In this document: positions 44,720-54,887 of the stretch, in pieces
Layout: each line of letters opens with the position of its first letter
How positions within the stretch are numbered: position 1 is the first letter of the stretch
Source of the DNA: REEB95 sp035934995
GTDB taxonomy: Bacteria > Pseudomonadota > Alphaproteobacteria > ATCC43930 > CGMCC-115725
Direction: 5' to 3'
Length of the DNA stretch: 64,000 nucleotides
Assembly (NCBI GenBank): GCA_035934995.1
Contig: DASYXI010000011.1
Location: 1 to 64,000 of the forward strand
Notes under the pieces: model-generated
Told to the model about the DNA's origin: nothing
Databases searched by the model: none
The model's input: only the letters and a program-made list of their open reading frames with translations
Program-made: the position numbers and the translations under genes

Positions 44720-44780
44720 TGCCGCAGTCTACCATGGCCGGGCTTTTCATCGTCGCCGTCCTGGCGTAGAAAGCGCCCGA

Positions 44781-45841
<1,061 letters not shown>

Positions 45842-45854
<13 letters not shown>

Positions 45855-46486
45855 GGACCGGCGTGCTGATTTCGGGCCGCGGCTCCAACCTCCAGGCGCT
45901 GATCGATGCCTGTACGGCGCGCGACTATCCGGCCGAGATCGTTCTGGTCATCGCCAATCGCGCCGACGCCGCGGGCCTTGAGCGCGCCGCACGCGCTAAA
46001 ATTCCGACGCGCGTCGTCGCACACCGCGACTTCGCCGAACGCGCGGCATTCGACGGGGCGCTCGATGCCGCGCTCAGGGAGGCGCGCGTCGAGCTTGTTT
46101 GCCTCGCCGGCTTCATGCGAGTTCTGGGCGCCAACTTCATCGACGCCTGGCGCGACCGCATGATCAATATCCATCCGTCGCAGCTGCCTGAATTTCCGGG
46201 CCTCGATACGCACGCCCGCGCGCTCGCGGCGGGCGCCAAGCGTCACGGCTGCACCGTCCATTTCGTGCGCAAGGAAGTCGATAGCGGACCGATTATCGTG
46301 CAGGGCTCGGTACCGGTTTTACCGGGCGATGACGCCGATAAATTGGCGGCGCGCGTGTTGGCGGTCGAACACCGTGCTTATCCGCTCGCGCTGCGCCTGG
46401 TCGCCGACGGCCGCGTTCGCGTGCGGGGCGACAGCGTCGAGATCGACGGCCGGCCAGGGCCGGTGCGCCTCGACGCCATAGCCTGA
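45842..46486 (+). CDS. purN: phosphoribosylglycinamide formyltransferase
   Basis: PurN formylates GAR using 10-formyltetrahydrofolate. The GAR-binding ISGRGSNLQAL, the catalytic INIHPS with Asn/His, and EVDSGPIIVQ with the active-site Asp are present. The segment reads LPEFPGLDTHARAL where E. coli has LPKYKGLHTHQRAL, a mild variation. The GTG start at 45842 overlaps purM by 13 bases. Length is 214 aa. Confidence 0.96.
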
Positions 46487-46488
46487 CC

Positions 46489-47622
46489 ATGCGGTCCTTC
46501 CTCCTGGCCACCGCGTTTTGGCTGGCCGTCGGCCTGGTGCAAATCTTCAACTGGGACGAGGCCGGGCCATGGAAGGCGCTGGTACTGCTCGCCTTGTTGG
46601 CTTACGCGCCGATCATACTGCGCACGTTGCGCGAGCCGCGCGCCGAGACGCCAGTGCCGCGCACCGTGATTGCGTTCGTCGCCGCACTGGCAGCGATCGA
46701 ACTCGTTTACGGCGGGGTGCGGCTCATTCATCCGCGCCTGATCGATATGGCGACGACGACGCTTGCCGCCGGCCACGCCATGCTCGCCGGACAGAACCCG
46801 TACACCTTGCCAATCAACCCGGAAGGCGGCGGCGCATTCGCCGGCTACAAATATTTGCCGGTGATGCCTGCAATTTACCTTCCGCTTGGGCTGGCGCTCG
46901 GCGCGCGCGGTGTCCTGGTCACGAACCTGCTGCTCCAGGCCGTGACGGTCGCGCTGATGCTGTGCCTTGGGCGGCGCGCCGGCGGATACCGCGCCGGTTT
47001 CGTCGCCAGCGCGTTGTATCTGTCCCTGCCGCTCGTGGCGCAGCAGCTGTTCGCCAAGGGCACGACCGATCTGGCGGCAATCGTGCCGCTTCTGCTCGCC
47101 TTCGTTGCCTTCGAGCGCAGCGATTTCCTATCCGGTCTCTGCGTCGGTTTATCGATCGCCACCAAGCTGTTTCCCGGTTTGGTGTTCGTGCCGTGTCTAT
47201 TGCCGCCCAGCACCAGCGCGCGAGCGCGCTATGGTCTCGGCATCCTATGCGGCATGCTGCCGATCCTGCCTTACGCGATCGCCGCGCCCGGCGCGTTCAC
47301 CGACAACATCATCCTGTTCAACGCCATCCGTCCGCCCGACGCCACCAGTTGGCTCGCCTTCGCGCCCGACGGCGCGGCGCTCGTCGCACGATCGATCTTC
47401 GTGGCGCTGGCATTTGCGGTCACGGTCCATGTCTGGCGACGCGCGCCAAACCTGAGCGTGCGGTGCGCCTTGGCGGCGGCGCTGACCCTGGCGGTCATTC
47501 TGGCGGCGCCGACGGCGCACCACAATTACCAGCTTTGGTGGCTGCCGTTCTATGCGCTGGCGCTGGGTGCGACGCTGACGCAACCCCTCGGGGGTTTGCA
47601 AAAGCCGGTGGCCGCGCTATAG
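46489..47622 (+). CDS. GT87/DUF2029-like polyprenol sugar transferase, multi-pass membrane protein
   Basis: The 377-aa protein has about ten membrane segments. The extracytoplasmic loop LAGQNPYTLPI and the following KYLPVMPAIYLPLGL match the DUF2029 (GT87) group of GT-C glycosyltransferases, which use polyprenyl-phosphate sugars at the periplasmic face. The start comes two bases after the purN stop. Its substrate is not evident; a cell-envelope glycan is likely. Confidence 0.75.
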   Translation: MRSFLLATAFWLAVGLVQIFNWDEAGPWKALVLLALLAYAPIILRTLREPRAETPVPRTVIAFVAALAAIELVYGGVRLIHPRLIDMATTTLAAGHAMLAGQNPYTLPINPEGGGAFAGYKYLPVMPAIYLPLGLALGARGVLVTNLLLQAVTVALMLCLGRRAGGYRAGFVASALYLSLPLVAQQLFAKGTTDLAAIVPLLLAFVAFERSDFLSGLCVGLSIATKLFPGLVFVPCLLPPSTSARARYGLGILCGMLPILPYAIAAPGAFTDNIILFNAIRPPDATSWLAFAPDGAALVARSIFVALAFAVTVHVWRRAPNLSVRCALAAALTLAVILAAPTAHHNYQLWWLPFYALALGATLTQPLGGLQKPVAAL

Positions 47623-47652
47623 GTTGCGCAGTTTCCAGTTCGGGGGCGTTTG

Positions 47653-47772
47653 ATGAGCACGTTCGACCTGCAACCGCATCGTGAGACCTGGCTCGGGTTC
47701 GCGCGGCTGCTTCGCTGGTCCATCGGGACGATCGTCGTCGTCCTGCTGCTGCTCGCCCATTTCCTGGTCTAA
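47653..47772 (+). CDS. aa3-type cytochrome c oxidase subunit IV-like peptide (39 aa)
   Basis: A 39-residue frame, short and easily missed, starts at ATG 47653. It has a polar N-terminus with HRETWLGFARLLRWS and one membrane helix (IGTIVVVLLLLAHFLV). That is the pattern of bacterial aa3-type cytochrome c oxidase subunit IV, a single-helix accessory subunit of alphaproteobacterial oxidases. The genes for the main oxidase subunits are not in the window. Its stop overlaps the ndk stop tail to tail. Confidence 0.6.
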   Translation: MSTFDLQPHRETWLGFARLLRWSIGTIVVVLLLLAHFLV

Positions 47773-48179
47773 AGCTCGGGAAAGAAGAAGGCGATTTCGC
47801 GTTTCGCGGTCTCGGTCGAATCCGAGCCGTGGACCGAATTGGCCTCGATCGATTCGGCGAAATCCTTGCGGATCGTTCCCGGTGCCGCTTTCGAGGGATC
47901 CGTGGCGCCCATGATCTCGCGATTGAGCGCGACCGCGTTGTCGCCTTCGAGCACCTGGACCACCACAGGGCCCGAAATCATGAAGGCAACGAGGCTGCCG
48001 AAAAACGGCCGTTCCTTGTGCACGTCATAGAAGCCCTCGGCCTGCGTGCGCGACAATTGCATCGGCTTCTGCGCGACGATCTTGAGGCCGCGCGCGGTGA
48101 AGCGGGCATTGATCTTATCGGTTAGCTTGCGACGCGTCGCGTCGGGCTTGATGATCGAAAGCGTGCGTTCCTTGGCCAT
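47769..48179 (-). CDS. ndk: nucleoside diphosphate kinase
   Basis: Ndk passes the gamma phosphate from ATP to other NDPs through a phosphohistidine. The N-terminal ERTLSIIKPDA and the active-site NSVHGSDS (His about 117) are clear, as are GATDPSKAAPGTIR and the C-terminal FFFPE. Length is 136 aa, a little short of the usual 140-143. It is the last gene of the pepA-holC-ndk series on the minus strand. Confidence 0.97.
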   Translation of the reverse strand: MAKERTLSIIKPDATRRKLTDKINARFTARGLKIVAQKPMQLSRTQAEGFYDVHKERPFFGSLVAFMISGPVVVQVLEGDNAVALNREIMGATDPSKAAPGTIRKDFAESIEANSVHGSDSTETAKREIAFFFPEL

Positions 48180-48208
48180 GGGCCGAGCCTCTTTGGTAGC
48201 GTAAAAGT

Positions 48209-48249
48209 CGCGGGTTTATAGCGGGACCGGCAAGCGGCTTCAACCCGCG
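48209..48249 (-). terminator. possible weak terminator between holC and ndk
   Basis: CGCGGGTT (48209-48216) pairs with AACCCGCG (48242-48249), with a 25-base loop. On the minus strand a short ACTTTTAC tail follows. It overlaps the holC stop and may reduce read-through to ndk. The T-run is short, so this is tentative. Confidence 0.3.
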
Positions 48250-48692
48250 CCGGCCTTTTCCCAACCCTTTTCGGTCTGCTGCCAATAGGTCAGGGCATGG
48301 CCGGCGGCCTTGGCCTGCTGCCAGCGGCCGCGCGCCGAACTCACCGCGGCCTCGTCGTTGCCGTCGAAAACATCGAGCACGCGCTTGTAGCGGTCGACAT
48401 GCTGCGACGTCGCGCCGTCAACCAAGACCAGCATGTCGGCGTTGTTGGGGTTCTCATCGTCGACGGTGAGCCAGATCGGCTGTTGCGCCGCGTTGCCGTC
48501 CTTCGCCGAGCCGTGCGGCAGGAACGCGGCATCGCCATACGTCCACAGCGCTGCGTTGAGATGGTCGACGCGCTCGGCCGAGCCGGCCATCAGCACGACG
48601 CGATAACCGCCGGCAAAGGCTTTTTCGAGCAGCTGCGGCAAGGCGCGATCGAGCGTCAGGCTCCGCAGATGATAGAAGCCGATCTCGGTCAC
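48240..48692 (-). CDS. holC: DNA polymerase III chi subunit
   Basis: HolC links the clamp loader to single-strand binding protein in the replisome. The family pattern is visible: IGFYHLRSLTLDRALPQLLEKA at the start, DHLNAALWTYGDAAFLPHG in the middle and RYKRVLDVFDGND followed by YWQQTEKGWEK at the end. Length is 150 aa. The start overlaps the pepA stop by four bases; this pairing is common in proteobacteria. Confidence 0.93.
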   Translation of the reverse strand: MTEIGFYHLRSLTLDRALPQLLEKAFAGGYRVVLMAGSAERVDHLNAALWTYGDAAFLPHGSAKDGNAAQQPIWLTVDDENPNNADMLVLVDGATSQHVDRYKRVLDVFDGNDEAAVSSARGRWQQAKAAGHALTYWQQTEKGWEKAGAG

Positions 48693-50185
48693 TTGCCGTC
48701 GCGGGCCTCATAATTGTCGCGCACGAACCGGTTCAACAGGCGTACGCCATATCCGGTCGCGCCCTTCGGCACCGTCGGCTTGTCCTTGTTCGCCCATGCC
48801 GTACCGGCGATGTCGAGATGCGCCCACGACACCTTGTTGACGAAGCGTTCGAGGAAGGTCGCAGCGGTGACGCTACCGGCGTCGCGACTACCGCTGATGT
48901 TCTTCACGTCGGCGGCGTCGCTATCCATCATCTTGTTGTAGGCGTCGCCCAACGGCATGCGCCACAGGGTTTCACCGGTCGCCTTGCCTGCCGCGGTCAA
49001 TTGTTCGGCGAGCTTGTCGTCGTTGCTGTAGAGACCGGCATGCTCGTGGCCAAGTGCGATGATGATCGCGCCGGTCAGCGTCGCGAGATCGATCATCGCC
49101 CGCGGCTTGAAACGATCCTGGCAGTACCAGAGCGCATCGGCCAGAACCAAGCGCCCTTCGGCGTCGGTATTGAGAACCTCGATGGTCTGGCCCGACATCG
49201 ATTTGACGATGTCGCCCGGACGCTGCGCCGTGCCCGACGGCATGTTCTCGGCGAGCGCACCGATACCGACGACGTTGACCTTGGCCTTGCGTCCGGCCAG
49301 CGCCTTCATCAGTCCAATGACCGCGCCGGCGCCGCCCATGTCCCATTTCATGTCCTCCATGCCGGCGGACGGCTTGATCGAGATGCCGCCGGTATCGAAG
49401 GTGATGCCCTTGCCGACAAAGGCCACCGGCGCCTGTTTCTTGTCGTCGGCGCCGTGCCACTGCATCACCAGCAGCCGCGGCGGCCGCGCACTTCCCTGTC
49501 CGACGCCGAGCAGCGCGCCCATGCCGAGCGCCGCCATTTTTTTCTCGTCGAGAATTTCGACCGTGACGCCGAGCGCCGTCAGCGTCTTGGCTTGCTCGGC
49601 GAGCGTTTCCGGATAGATCACGTTGGCCGGCTCAGAAACCAGGTCGCGCGTGAAGAACACGCCGTCCGCGATCCGATCGAGCGGCGTAAAGCGGCGACGC
49701 GCGGCATTAACGTCCTCGACCAGGATCGACAAGGTCTTGAGCGACGGCTTCTGCTCCGGCTTTTCCTTGGTGCGGTATTTGTCGAAGCGGTAAGAGCGCA
49801 GCCGGGCGCCATAGGCGACGTGCGCGGCAATTTCGGCCGCGCGGTCGCCGGCCTCGACCAGCACCGCCGCCTCGCTTTCGCCCGCGCCGTTGAGCGCCGC
49901 CAGGATGACGCCGCCACAACGTTGCCACAGCGCGCGATCCGCGGGATCGGCCTTGCCGGTCCCGACCAACAGCACGCGCGCCACGCCGAGTTTGGCTGGT
50001 GCCAAGATCGCCAGCGTCTCTTCCGCCTTGCCTTTGAAGCGCGATGCGCCCAGCGCGCGGCTCAAGGCCTTGCCACTGCGGCGATCGAGTTGCGTTCCCT
50101 GGGGCGACAGCTTGCGTCCGTCTGCGACGAAGAGCACGAGTGTTCCGGTCCGGGGCAGACGGGTTGGCGCGAATTTGATTTTCAT
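48689..50185 (-). CDS. pepA: leucyl aminopeptidase (M17)
   Basis: PepA is a hexameric di-zinc aminopeptidase. The metal and catalytic motifs are VGKGITFDTGGISIKP, MKWDMGGA and the M17 signature NTDAEGRLVLADAL. Length is 498 aa. In E. coli PepA also binds DNA in dimer resolution and carAB control, but that cannot be assumed here. In many alphaproteobacteria pepA is directly divergent from lptF; here two membrane-protein genes lie between. Confidence 0.97.
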   Translation of the reverse strand: MKIKFAPTRLPRTGTLVLFVADGRKLSPQGTQLDRRSGKALSRALGASRFKGKAEETLAILAPAKLGVARVLLVGTGKADPADRALWQRCGGVILAALNGAGESEAAVLVEAGDRAAEIAAHVAYGARLRSYRFDKYRTKEKPEQKPSLKTLSILVEDVNAARRRFTPLDRIADGVFFTRDLVSEPANVIYPETLAEQAKTLTALGVTVEILDEKKMAALGMGALLGVGQGSARPPRLLVMQWHGADDKKQAPVAFVGKGITFDTGGISIKPSAGMEDMKWDMGGAGAVIGLMKALAGRKAKVNVVGIGALAENMPSGTAQRPGDIVKSMSGQTIEVLNTDAEGRLVLADALWYCQDRFKPRAMIDLATLTGAIIIALGHEHAGLYSNDDKLAEQLTAAGKATGETLWRMPLGDAYNKMMDSDAADVKNISGSRDAGSVTAATFLERFVNKVSWAHLDIAGTAWANKDKPTVPKGATGYGVRLLNRFVRDNYEARDGK

Positions 50186-50251
50186 CAGCGATCCTCAATA
50201 CATACCGCGAAACAGCGATAGAGCGTTGAAAACGCTGATGTGTCAACCGGC

Positions 50252-52096
50252 TCAACCGGACAAGCAGAGTGGTGCCAAGGCGATGACGCGCGACCAATGA
50301 CCGTCATCAGCCGGCGGATATTGCCAATGATCGACAAGCGTCCAGCCATTGGTCTCGTGCGCAAAGAGCGCCGCTTCGCCCGCGGGAACGCCGGCCATGC
50401 CCGATGGCGTGCACGAGATCACCGCCCATTGATCGCCGGCCAGTCCGGCGAACGGATCGGGCGTCAGCGTCGGCACGTCGTCGAGAATCAGATTTGGCCG
50501 GCGCGGCGGTGTCATTCGCAGCAGACCTTCGAGGACGGGAAACAAACTGCCGCCATCGCCCGGCAGCACGAGCGTGACGCGATCATCCGGTCCGACGGCG
50601 GTGGCGATATGTCGTGCCAGATCCCAGGCGCGCACCTGCGGCGTCTCGAGATCAAAGCGCAGCCAATGTATGAACCCGACCGGACACACGATGAACACGA
50701 CGATCGCCAATCCCGTCAACCAACCGCGATGCCGCGGTTGTTGCCGCTCAAACCATGTGCGCGCCGGCCCGCGCAGCATCAGCACCAGCGTCACCATCAG
50801 CAACAGCGCCAGATGCGTGTTGTAGCGGAAGAACGAGTGCGCATCGGTCGTCATCTGGCCGCTGAAATGCCCGATATAACTGACCAGAAGCGCCGCGTTG
50901 TACACCAGCGCGACGACCAGCAAGATGAGACCGGCGCGCTGGCCGGCTGTGTTCAGGGCCGGGCGACGCCACGCGCAAACGAGAAACCCGATCAGCGCGG
51001 CGACCAGCGGCCCGAAGAACACGATCTTCTCGCCGACAACGTGCGCGATCTGACTGAAAACGGTCGGCAACAAATGCCACTGCCATTGGCCCAGCGGCAT
51101 CCAGGTCAATTCGACATCGGGATTGGCAAAGCGCGCGTGTGTGTACCAGGTCCACGCGGCGCAGAGTATCGCGGCCGGGATTGCAGCGACGACCGCACGC
51201 TGGACGTCGATACGACGCCGATCGCCGGGTGCCGGCGGCTGCAACGTCGCCGCGAGCACCATGCCGAGCGCCAAGGCGATGCTGTCCTGCTTGATTTCGA
51301 CCAAAGCGGCGAGCGCCGTCGCGAACAACCACGCCGATGCGCGATCGCGTCGCAAGACGAGATACCCGGCGACGGCAAGCACGACGGTCACCGACGGCTC
51401 GCTATATCCCGACAGATGATAGCGCGGCACGAACCCCGGATTGAGCGCCGTCGCCAGCAACAAGCCGAACGCGATCACGCTCCACGTCGGTGGTTCTGCC
51501 CGATCGTCGCTGCCGACCACCAGACGTGCAAGCAACAAACCGGCGGCGAGTTGCAGTACGACGTTGAAAGCGATCAGCGCCACGAACGGGAACTGCGGTG
51601 TCACCAAGCCGGCGATCAGCGCGGCGAATTGGAGGTTGTAAGGCGCGGCTGGCAGCAGCGAATGCGCCGCCACCCTCCCGGCGGCGGGAAACAGGCCGTG
51701 GTCATACAGGTAGGCGGCATTGGGGAGAAGATTGAGAAACGTATCGGGCTGGCTCGGCCGCGCCGACGCCATCACGGCCAGTAATGGCAGCGACAGCAAC
51801 AAGACACGCCCCAGTGCCCGCCAGTCCGCGGCCAGCAGCCGGCTTTGCGGCCAGATCAGGCCGAAAACCCCCGCCGCCGCCAGCGCGACGGCGGGAATGC
51901 GCAATGACACCGGCAGGACCACGCCCCAGATCGTGAGAACCCAGCATGCGACGCCCCATCCCGCGATCAGAGCGATTTCGGGCAACGCGCCGCCACGACT
52001 TACCAAGCGGCCAAGGCCGATGAATATCAGCGCCGCAAAGGCGACCGCGGCCCAACCGGCAAGTTGAGCGAAGCTCGGCACCAGCAACGCGATCAT
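50252..52096 (-). CDS. large multi-pass membrane protein, GT-C glycosyltransferase-like
   Basis: The 614-aa protein has about twelve to thirteen membrane helices. After the first few helices an extracytoplasmic loop contains QPDTFLNLLPNAAYLYDHG (Asp about 118 and 132), in the place where GT-C enzymes carry their catalytic Asp. The C-terminal 110 residues (from RAWDLARHIATAVG) form a soluble domain, as in many such proteins. I do not know a named family. The start at 52096 overlaps the stop of the preceding membrane-protein gene by four bases; a longer frame upstream is only a shadow of that gene. It lies 66 bases before pepA. Confidence 0.75.
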   Translation of the reverse strand: MIALLVPSFAQLAGWAAVAFAALIFIGLGRLVSRGGALPEIALIAGWGVACWVLTIWGVVLPVSLRIPAVALAAAGVFGLIWPQSRLLAADWRALGRVLLLSLPLLAVMASARPSQPDTFLNLLPNAAYLYDHGLFPAAGRVAAHSLLPAAPYNLQFAALIAGLVTPQFPFVALIAFNVVLQLAAGLLLARLVVGSDDRAEPPTWSVIAFGLLLATALNPGFVPRYHLSGYSEPSVTVVLAVAGYLVLRRDRASAWLFATALAALVEIKQDSIALALGMVLAATLQPPAPGDRRRIDVQRAVVAAIPAAILCAAWTWYTHARFANPDVELTWMPLGQWQWHLLPTVFSQIAHVVGEKIVFFGPLVAALIGFLVCAWRRPALNTAGQRAGLILLVVALVYNAALLVSYIGHFSGQMTTDAHSFFRYNTHLALLLMVTLVLMLRGPARTWFERQQPRHRGWLTGLAIVVFIVCPVGFIHWLRFDLETPQVRAWDLARHIATAVGPDDRVTLVLPGDGGSLFPVLEGLLRMTPPRRPNLILDDVPTLTPDPFAGLAGDQWAVISCTPSGMAGVPAGEAALFAHETNGWTLVDHWQYPPADDGHWSRVIALAPLCLSG

Positions 52097-53628
52097 GTCG
52101 GCGTCCCAGGCAGACGGTAGATCTGGAAGCGCGGCGAGATGAAAACCGGTTGCAGGCCGCTTCCGGCGCGCAACGTAAACGGCTGCCGGCCGGCGAACGT
52201 GATGTAGCGGCACTGTGCCAATGCCCGCGCAACCTCCGGCGGCAACGGCGCGCCGCCGTCGACGTAGAAACGCCACAACGCACTCGCCGAGAGCTGATCG
52301 GCGATCGCGCCGTATACGCGCGTGAACGCAACCGGCTGCTGCGTCGCGTAAGTGAACAAGGTGGGCACGAAAGCATCGCGGCGCGCGATCGCGAGCACCG
52401 GAAAATGCAGCAGCGGCGTCGGCTCGACGTTGACTTCGGCGTCGGCGAATGCAACCGCGACGGGCGCGCCAACCGGCAACGAGTCGAGGCCAGCCAGCAG
52501 ATCGGCATAAAGTGCGCCGCTGCCCTGCCACACGGCAGCGACGACGCCCAACCGCAACGCGAACAAGGCAAAGGCGGCGGAAAGGAACAGCCGCCCTTGG
52601 CGCGCAAACGGTGTCTGCCAGGCACTGCCGCCGACCAACAACAGCACCATCGCGAGCGGCATCCGACGATCGGCGCCGGTAGCGCCGAATAACGTGTCGG
52701 GCATCACGACATAAAGCAATGCGAGAACGATCAGCGGCGGCGCAGCCGCCGACGCGACACGCAACCACCCCCGCCAGTAGGCGAACGCGGCGCCGATCAC
52801 CGCCAAGGCGAAACAGGCGATATCGAACGGTCGGCTATAGAGGTCGAAGACGCTGAAAGGCAGATCGAGCTTGCGGACCGGCCGCGCGAAGCGAATGTCC
52901 GATCCGATCGCCGTCGCCGCGTGCAATGGCACGAACGCCGTCGCGAACAGCACCAGACTCGGCAGAAAAGACAAGAACAGCACAAACACGGCCCCGGCGG
53001 CCGCGCCCCGGTCGTGCCACAGTCGGCCGGCCTCGTAGCCGGCCACCATCGCGCCGAAGATGCCGAACGCCATCAGATGCGCGAAATAGACGGTCAGCGC
53101 GGCGAGCACGCCGAAGCCCAGCCGCACGGCGACACCGCGTTCGCGCAGTGCAATCCAGCCGGCAAGAGCCCAGAACGCCAAACCCAGACCGAACAGGAAA
53201 TTGATGAAGCCCCACAGCAGCAATCGGTTGTAAACCAGCAGAAATGCCGTCAGCGGCCACGCCGACCAGCGTCCATGCAACGCGCGATGAAGAACGGCGA
53301 CGCCGCCCGTCGACGAAAAATACGTCGCGACGAGAAACAATTTGCCGGCAGTCGACAACGACACCACGCCGAGCAGCGGCGGCACGAGCACGTCCATCGC
53401 CAGGTCGGGCAGAGGCCGCCACGCCAGCGCGTAGAATTGCCGCAGGGTCGGCGAGCCGCTCAAGGCGGCGAGCAAATGCATCCGCGCAAGATGGTTCGGA
53501 TAGTCGACGAGCGGCGGTAGCGGAGTCAGAAACAGCGGAATGCAGGCGACCAACAGCAAGGCCACGAACGCGGCGGCAAAGACGCGGAACGGCATGTCCG
53601 CAAAATCGATCCCGCCTCGGTCCGACAC
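52093..53628 (-). CDS. multi-pass membrane protein with DYPNHLAR motif, GT-C-like
   Basis: This 511-aa protein has about ten to eleven membrane helices. Directly after the first helix comes PPLVDYPNHLARMHLL (Asp about 42), the position of the catalytic acidic residue in GT-C glycosyltransferases such as ArnT and PMT relatives. A soluble tail of about 110 residues ends the protein. GTG 53628 is chosen because GGAG lies six bases upstream; ATG starts at 53664 and 53595 have no site. It is coupled to the next membrane protein and divergent from lptF at 150 bases. Confidence 0.75.
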   Translation of the reverse strand: MSDRGGIDFADMPFRVFAAAFVALLLVACIPLFLTPLPPLVDYPNHLARMHLLAALSGSPTLRQFYALAWRPLPDLAMDVLVPPLLGVVSLSTAGKLFLVATYFSSTGGVAVLHRALHGRWSAWPLTAFLLVYNRLLLWGFINFLFGLGLAFWALAGWIALRERGVAVRLGFGVLAALTVYFAHLMAFGIFGAMVAGYEAGRLWHDRGAAAGAVFVLFLSFLPSLVLFATAFVPLHAATAIGSDIRFARPVRKLDLPFSVFDLYSRPFDIACFALAVIGAAFAYWRGWLRVASAAAPPLIVLALLYVVMPDTLFGATGADRRMPLAMVLLLVGGSAWQTPFARQGRLFLSAAFALFALRLGVVAAVWQGSGALYADLLAGLDSLPVGAPVAVAFADAEVNVEPTPLLHFPVLAIARRDAFVPTLFTYATQQPVAFTRVYGAIADQLSASALWRFYVDGGAPLPPEVARALAQCRYITFAGRQPFTLRAGSGLQPVFISPRFQIYRLPGTPT

Positions 53629-53764
53629 TGAATCTCCATTCGCCACGCGCCGGGAGATTTCCATGCCATCGGTCCGCCCGCAAGTCGCTTCGCCCAGCCG
53701 ACGAATCGCCTAATCCACCGCGCGGACGCGGCAATTCCCGCTATGGCCGAAGGCGCGCCGCACC

Positions 53765-53770
53765 TATAAT
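53765..53770 (+). promoter_or_regulatory. candidate -10 element of the lpt operon
   Basis: A perfect TATAAT ends eight bases before the lptF ATG (53779). Transcription from it would start at or within two bases of the ATG. No -35 match is seen at the right spacing and no ribosome-binding site precedes the ATG. Confidence 0.35.
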
Positions 53771-53778
53771 CGCGCGTC

Positions 53779-54882
53779 ATGGACCGGATGACCTGGTATG
53801 TGTTCCGCCAAGCCCTGATCGTGACGCTTTCGGTCGGCGTCATCTTCAGCGCCGCGGTGTGGCTTTTGCAGTCGCTGCGCCTCGTCGATCTGATCGTTAA
53901 TCGTGGACTCTCGATTGGGCTCTTCCTCTATCTGGCAACCTTGCTCCTGCCGCGCTTCGTCGAGGTCGTTCTGCCGATCGCGGTGTTCACGGCACTGGTC
54001 TTCGTCTATGCGAAGCTCATCGCCGAAAGCGAACTCGTGGTCATGCGCGCTTCGGGCATGAGCCAGTGGGCGCTGGCCAAGCCGGCGCTGCTGATCGGCG
54101 CCGCCGGCATGATCACGCTCTATGCCATGGCCTTCTATTTCCTGCCGGCATCCAATCGTGCGTTCAAGGATATGCAATTCGAGATCCGCAACAAGTTCGC
54201 CACGGCTCTCATCCAGGAGGGCGTGTTCAACACGCTGTCGGACACGTTGATGGTCTACGTCAAAGAGCGAGACACCAAAGGCGATCTGCTCGGTTTGCTG
54301 ATTGAAAATACGACCGACAAAGACAAGCCGATCACGATAACGGCCGAGCGTGGCGCGCTCGTCGAAATGCCGGAGGGGCCACGCATCCTGATGGTGAACG
54401 GGACGCGCCAAATATTCGATCGCCTCACCGGCAAGCTATCGTCGCTGTCGTTCAAAAGCTACACGCTCGACCTGTCGGAAATGCAAAACGCGCCGACGCT
54501 GCGCGACCGTCAGCCGGAGGAGCTCTATCTTGGCGAACTGCTCGACAACCTTAAAAACCAGGCGCTCGTCGTAGAGCTCAACATGCGGCTCACCGGCCCG
54601 TTGATGGCGCTGTCGATGGCGGCCATTCCGATTCTGTGCCTGCTGCCGGGTGAATTCAATCGGCGTGGCCAAGCGCGCCGCATCCTCATCGCCGTCGCCG
54701 TCGCCTTGGTGATGGAGATCGTCGATGTCGGCCTGACCAATCTGGCGCGCAGCACCTTGACGGTCATCCCGCTTATCTACGCCAACGCCATCGGGCCGTT
54801 CCTCGCGGCGCTGTGGCTCTGCTGGCGCTCGGCCGGCGCGCCGCTGCCGGCCGGATCTTTTGCCCAGCGCGTGCCCCGGTAG
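53779..54882 (+). CDS. lptF: LPS export ABC transporter permease LptF
   Basis: LptF forms, with LptG and the ATPase LptB, the inner-membrane complex that extracts lipopolysaccharide and feeds it to the periplasmic bridge. The YjgP/YjgQ fold is shown by three N-terminal helices with RASGMSQW in the coupling region, a periplasmic jellyroll part (about 130-265) and three C-terminal helices. Length is 367 aa. It opens the operon lptF-lptG-lptD-surA-pdxA-rsmA; lptB, lptA and lptC are not in the window. Confidence 0.95.
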   Translation: MDRMTWYVFRQALIVTLSVGVIFSAAVWLLQSLRLVDLIVNRGLSIGLFLYLATLLLPRFVEVVLPIAVFTALVFVYAKLIAESELVVMRASGMSQWALAKPALLIGAAGMITLYAMAFYFLPASNRAFKDMQFEIRNKFATALIQEGVFNTLSDTLMVYVKERDTKGDLLGLLIENTTDKDKPITITAERGALVEMPEGPRILMVNGTRQIFDRLTGKLSSLSFKSYTLDLSEMQNAPTLRDRQPEELYLGELLDNLKNQALVVELNMRLTGPLMALSMAAIPILCLLPGEFNRRGQARRILIAVAVALVMEIVDVGLTNLARSTLTVIPLIYANAIGPFLAALWLCWRSAGAPLPAGSFAQRVPR

Positions 54883-54887
54883 CCGCG

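Noticed and set aside
48818..50221. 467-codon open frame opposite pepA
   Set aside because: Shadow frame of pepA with no recognisable domain or ribosome-binding site.
52097..52768. N-terminal extension of the 614-aa membrane protein to 838 codons
   Set aside because: The extension is an out-of-frame copy of the neighbouring membrane-protein gene; the coupled ATG at 52096 is the better start.
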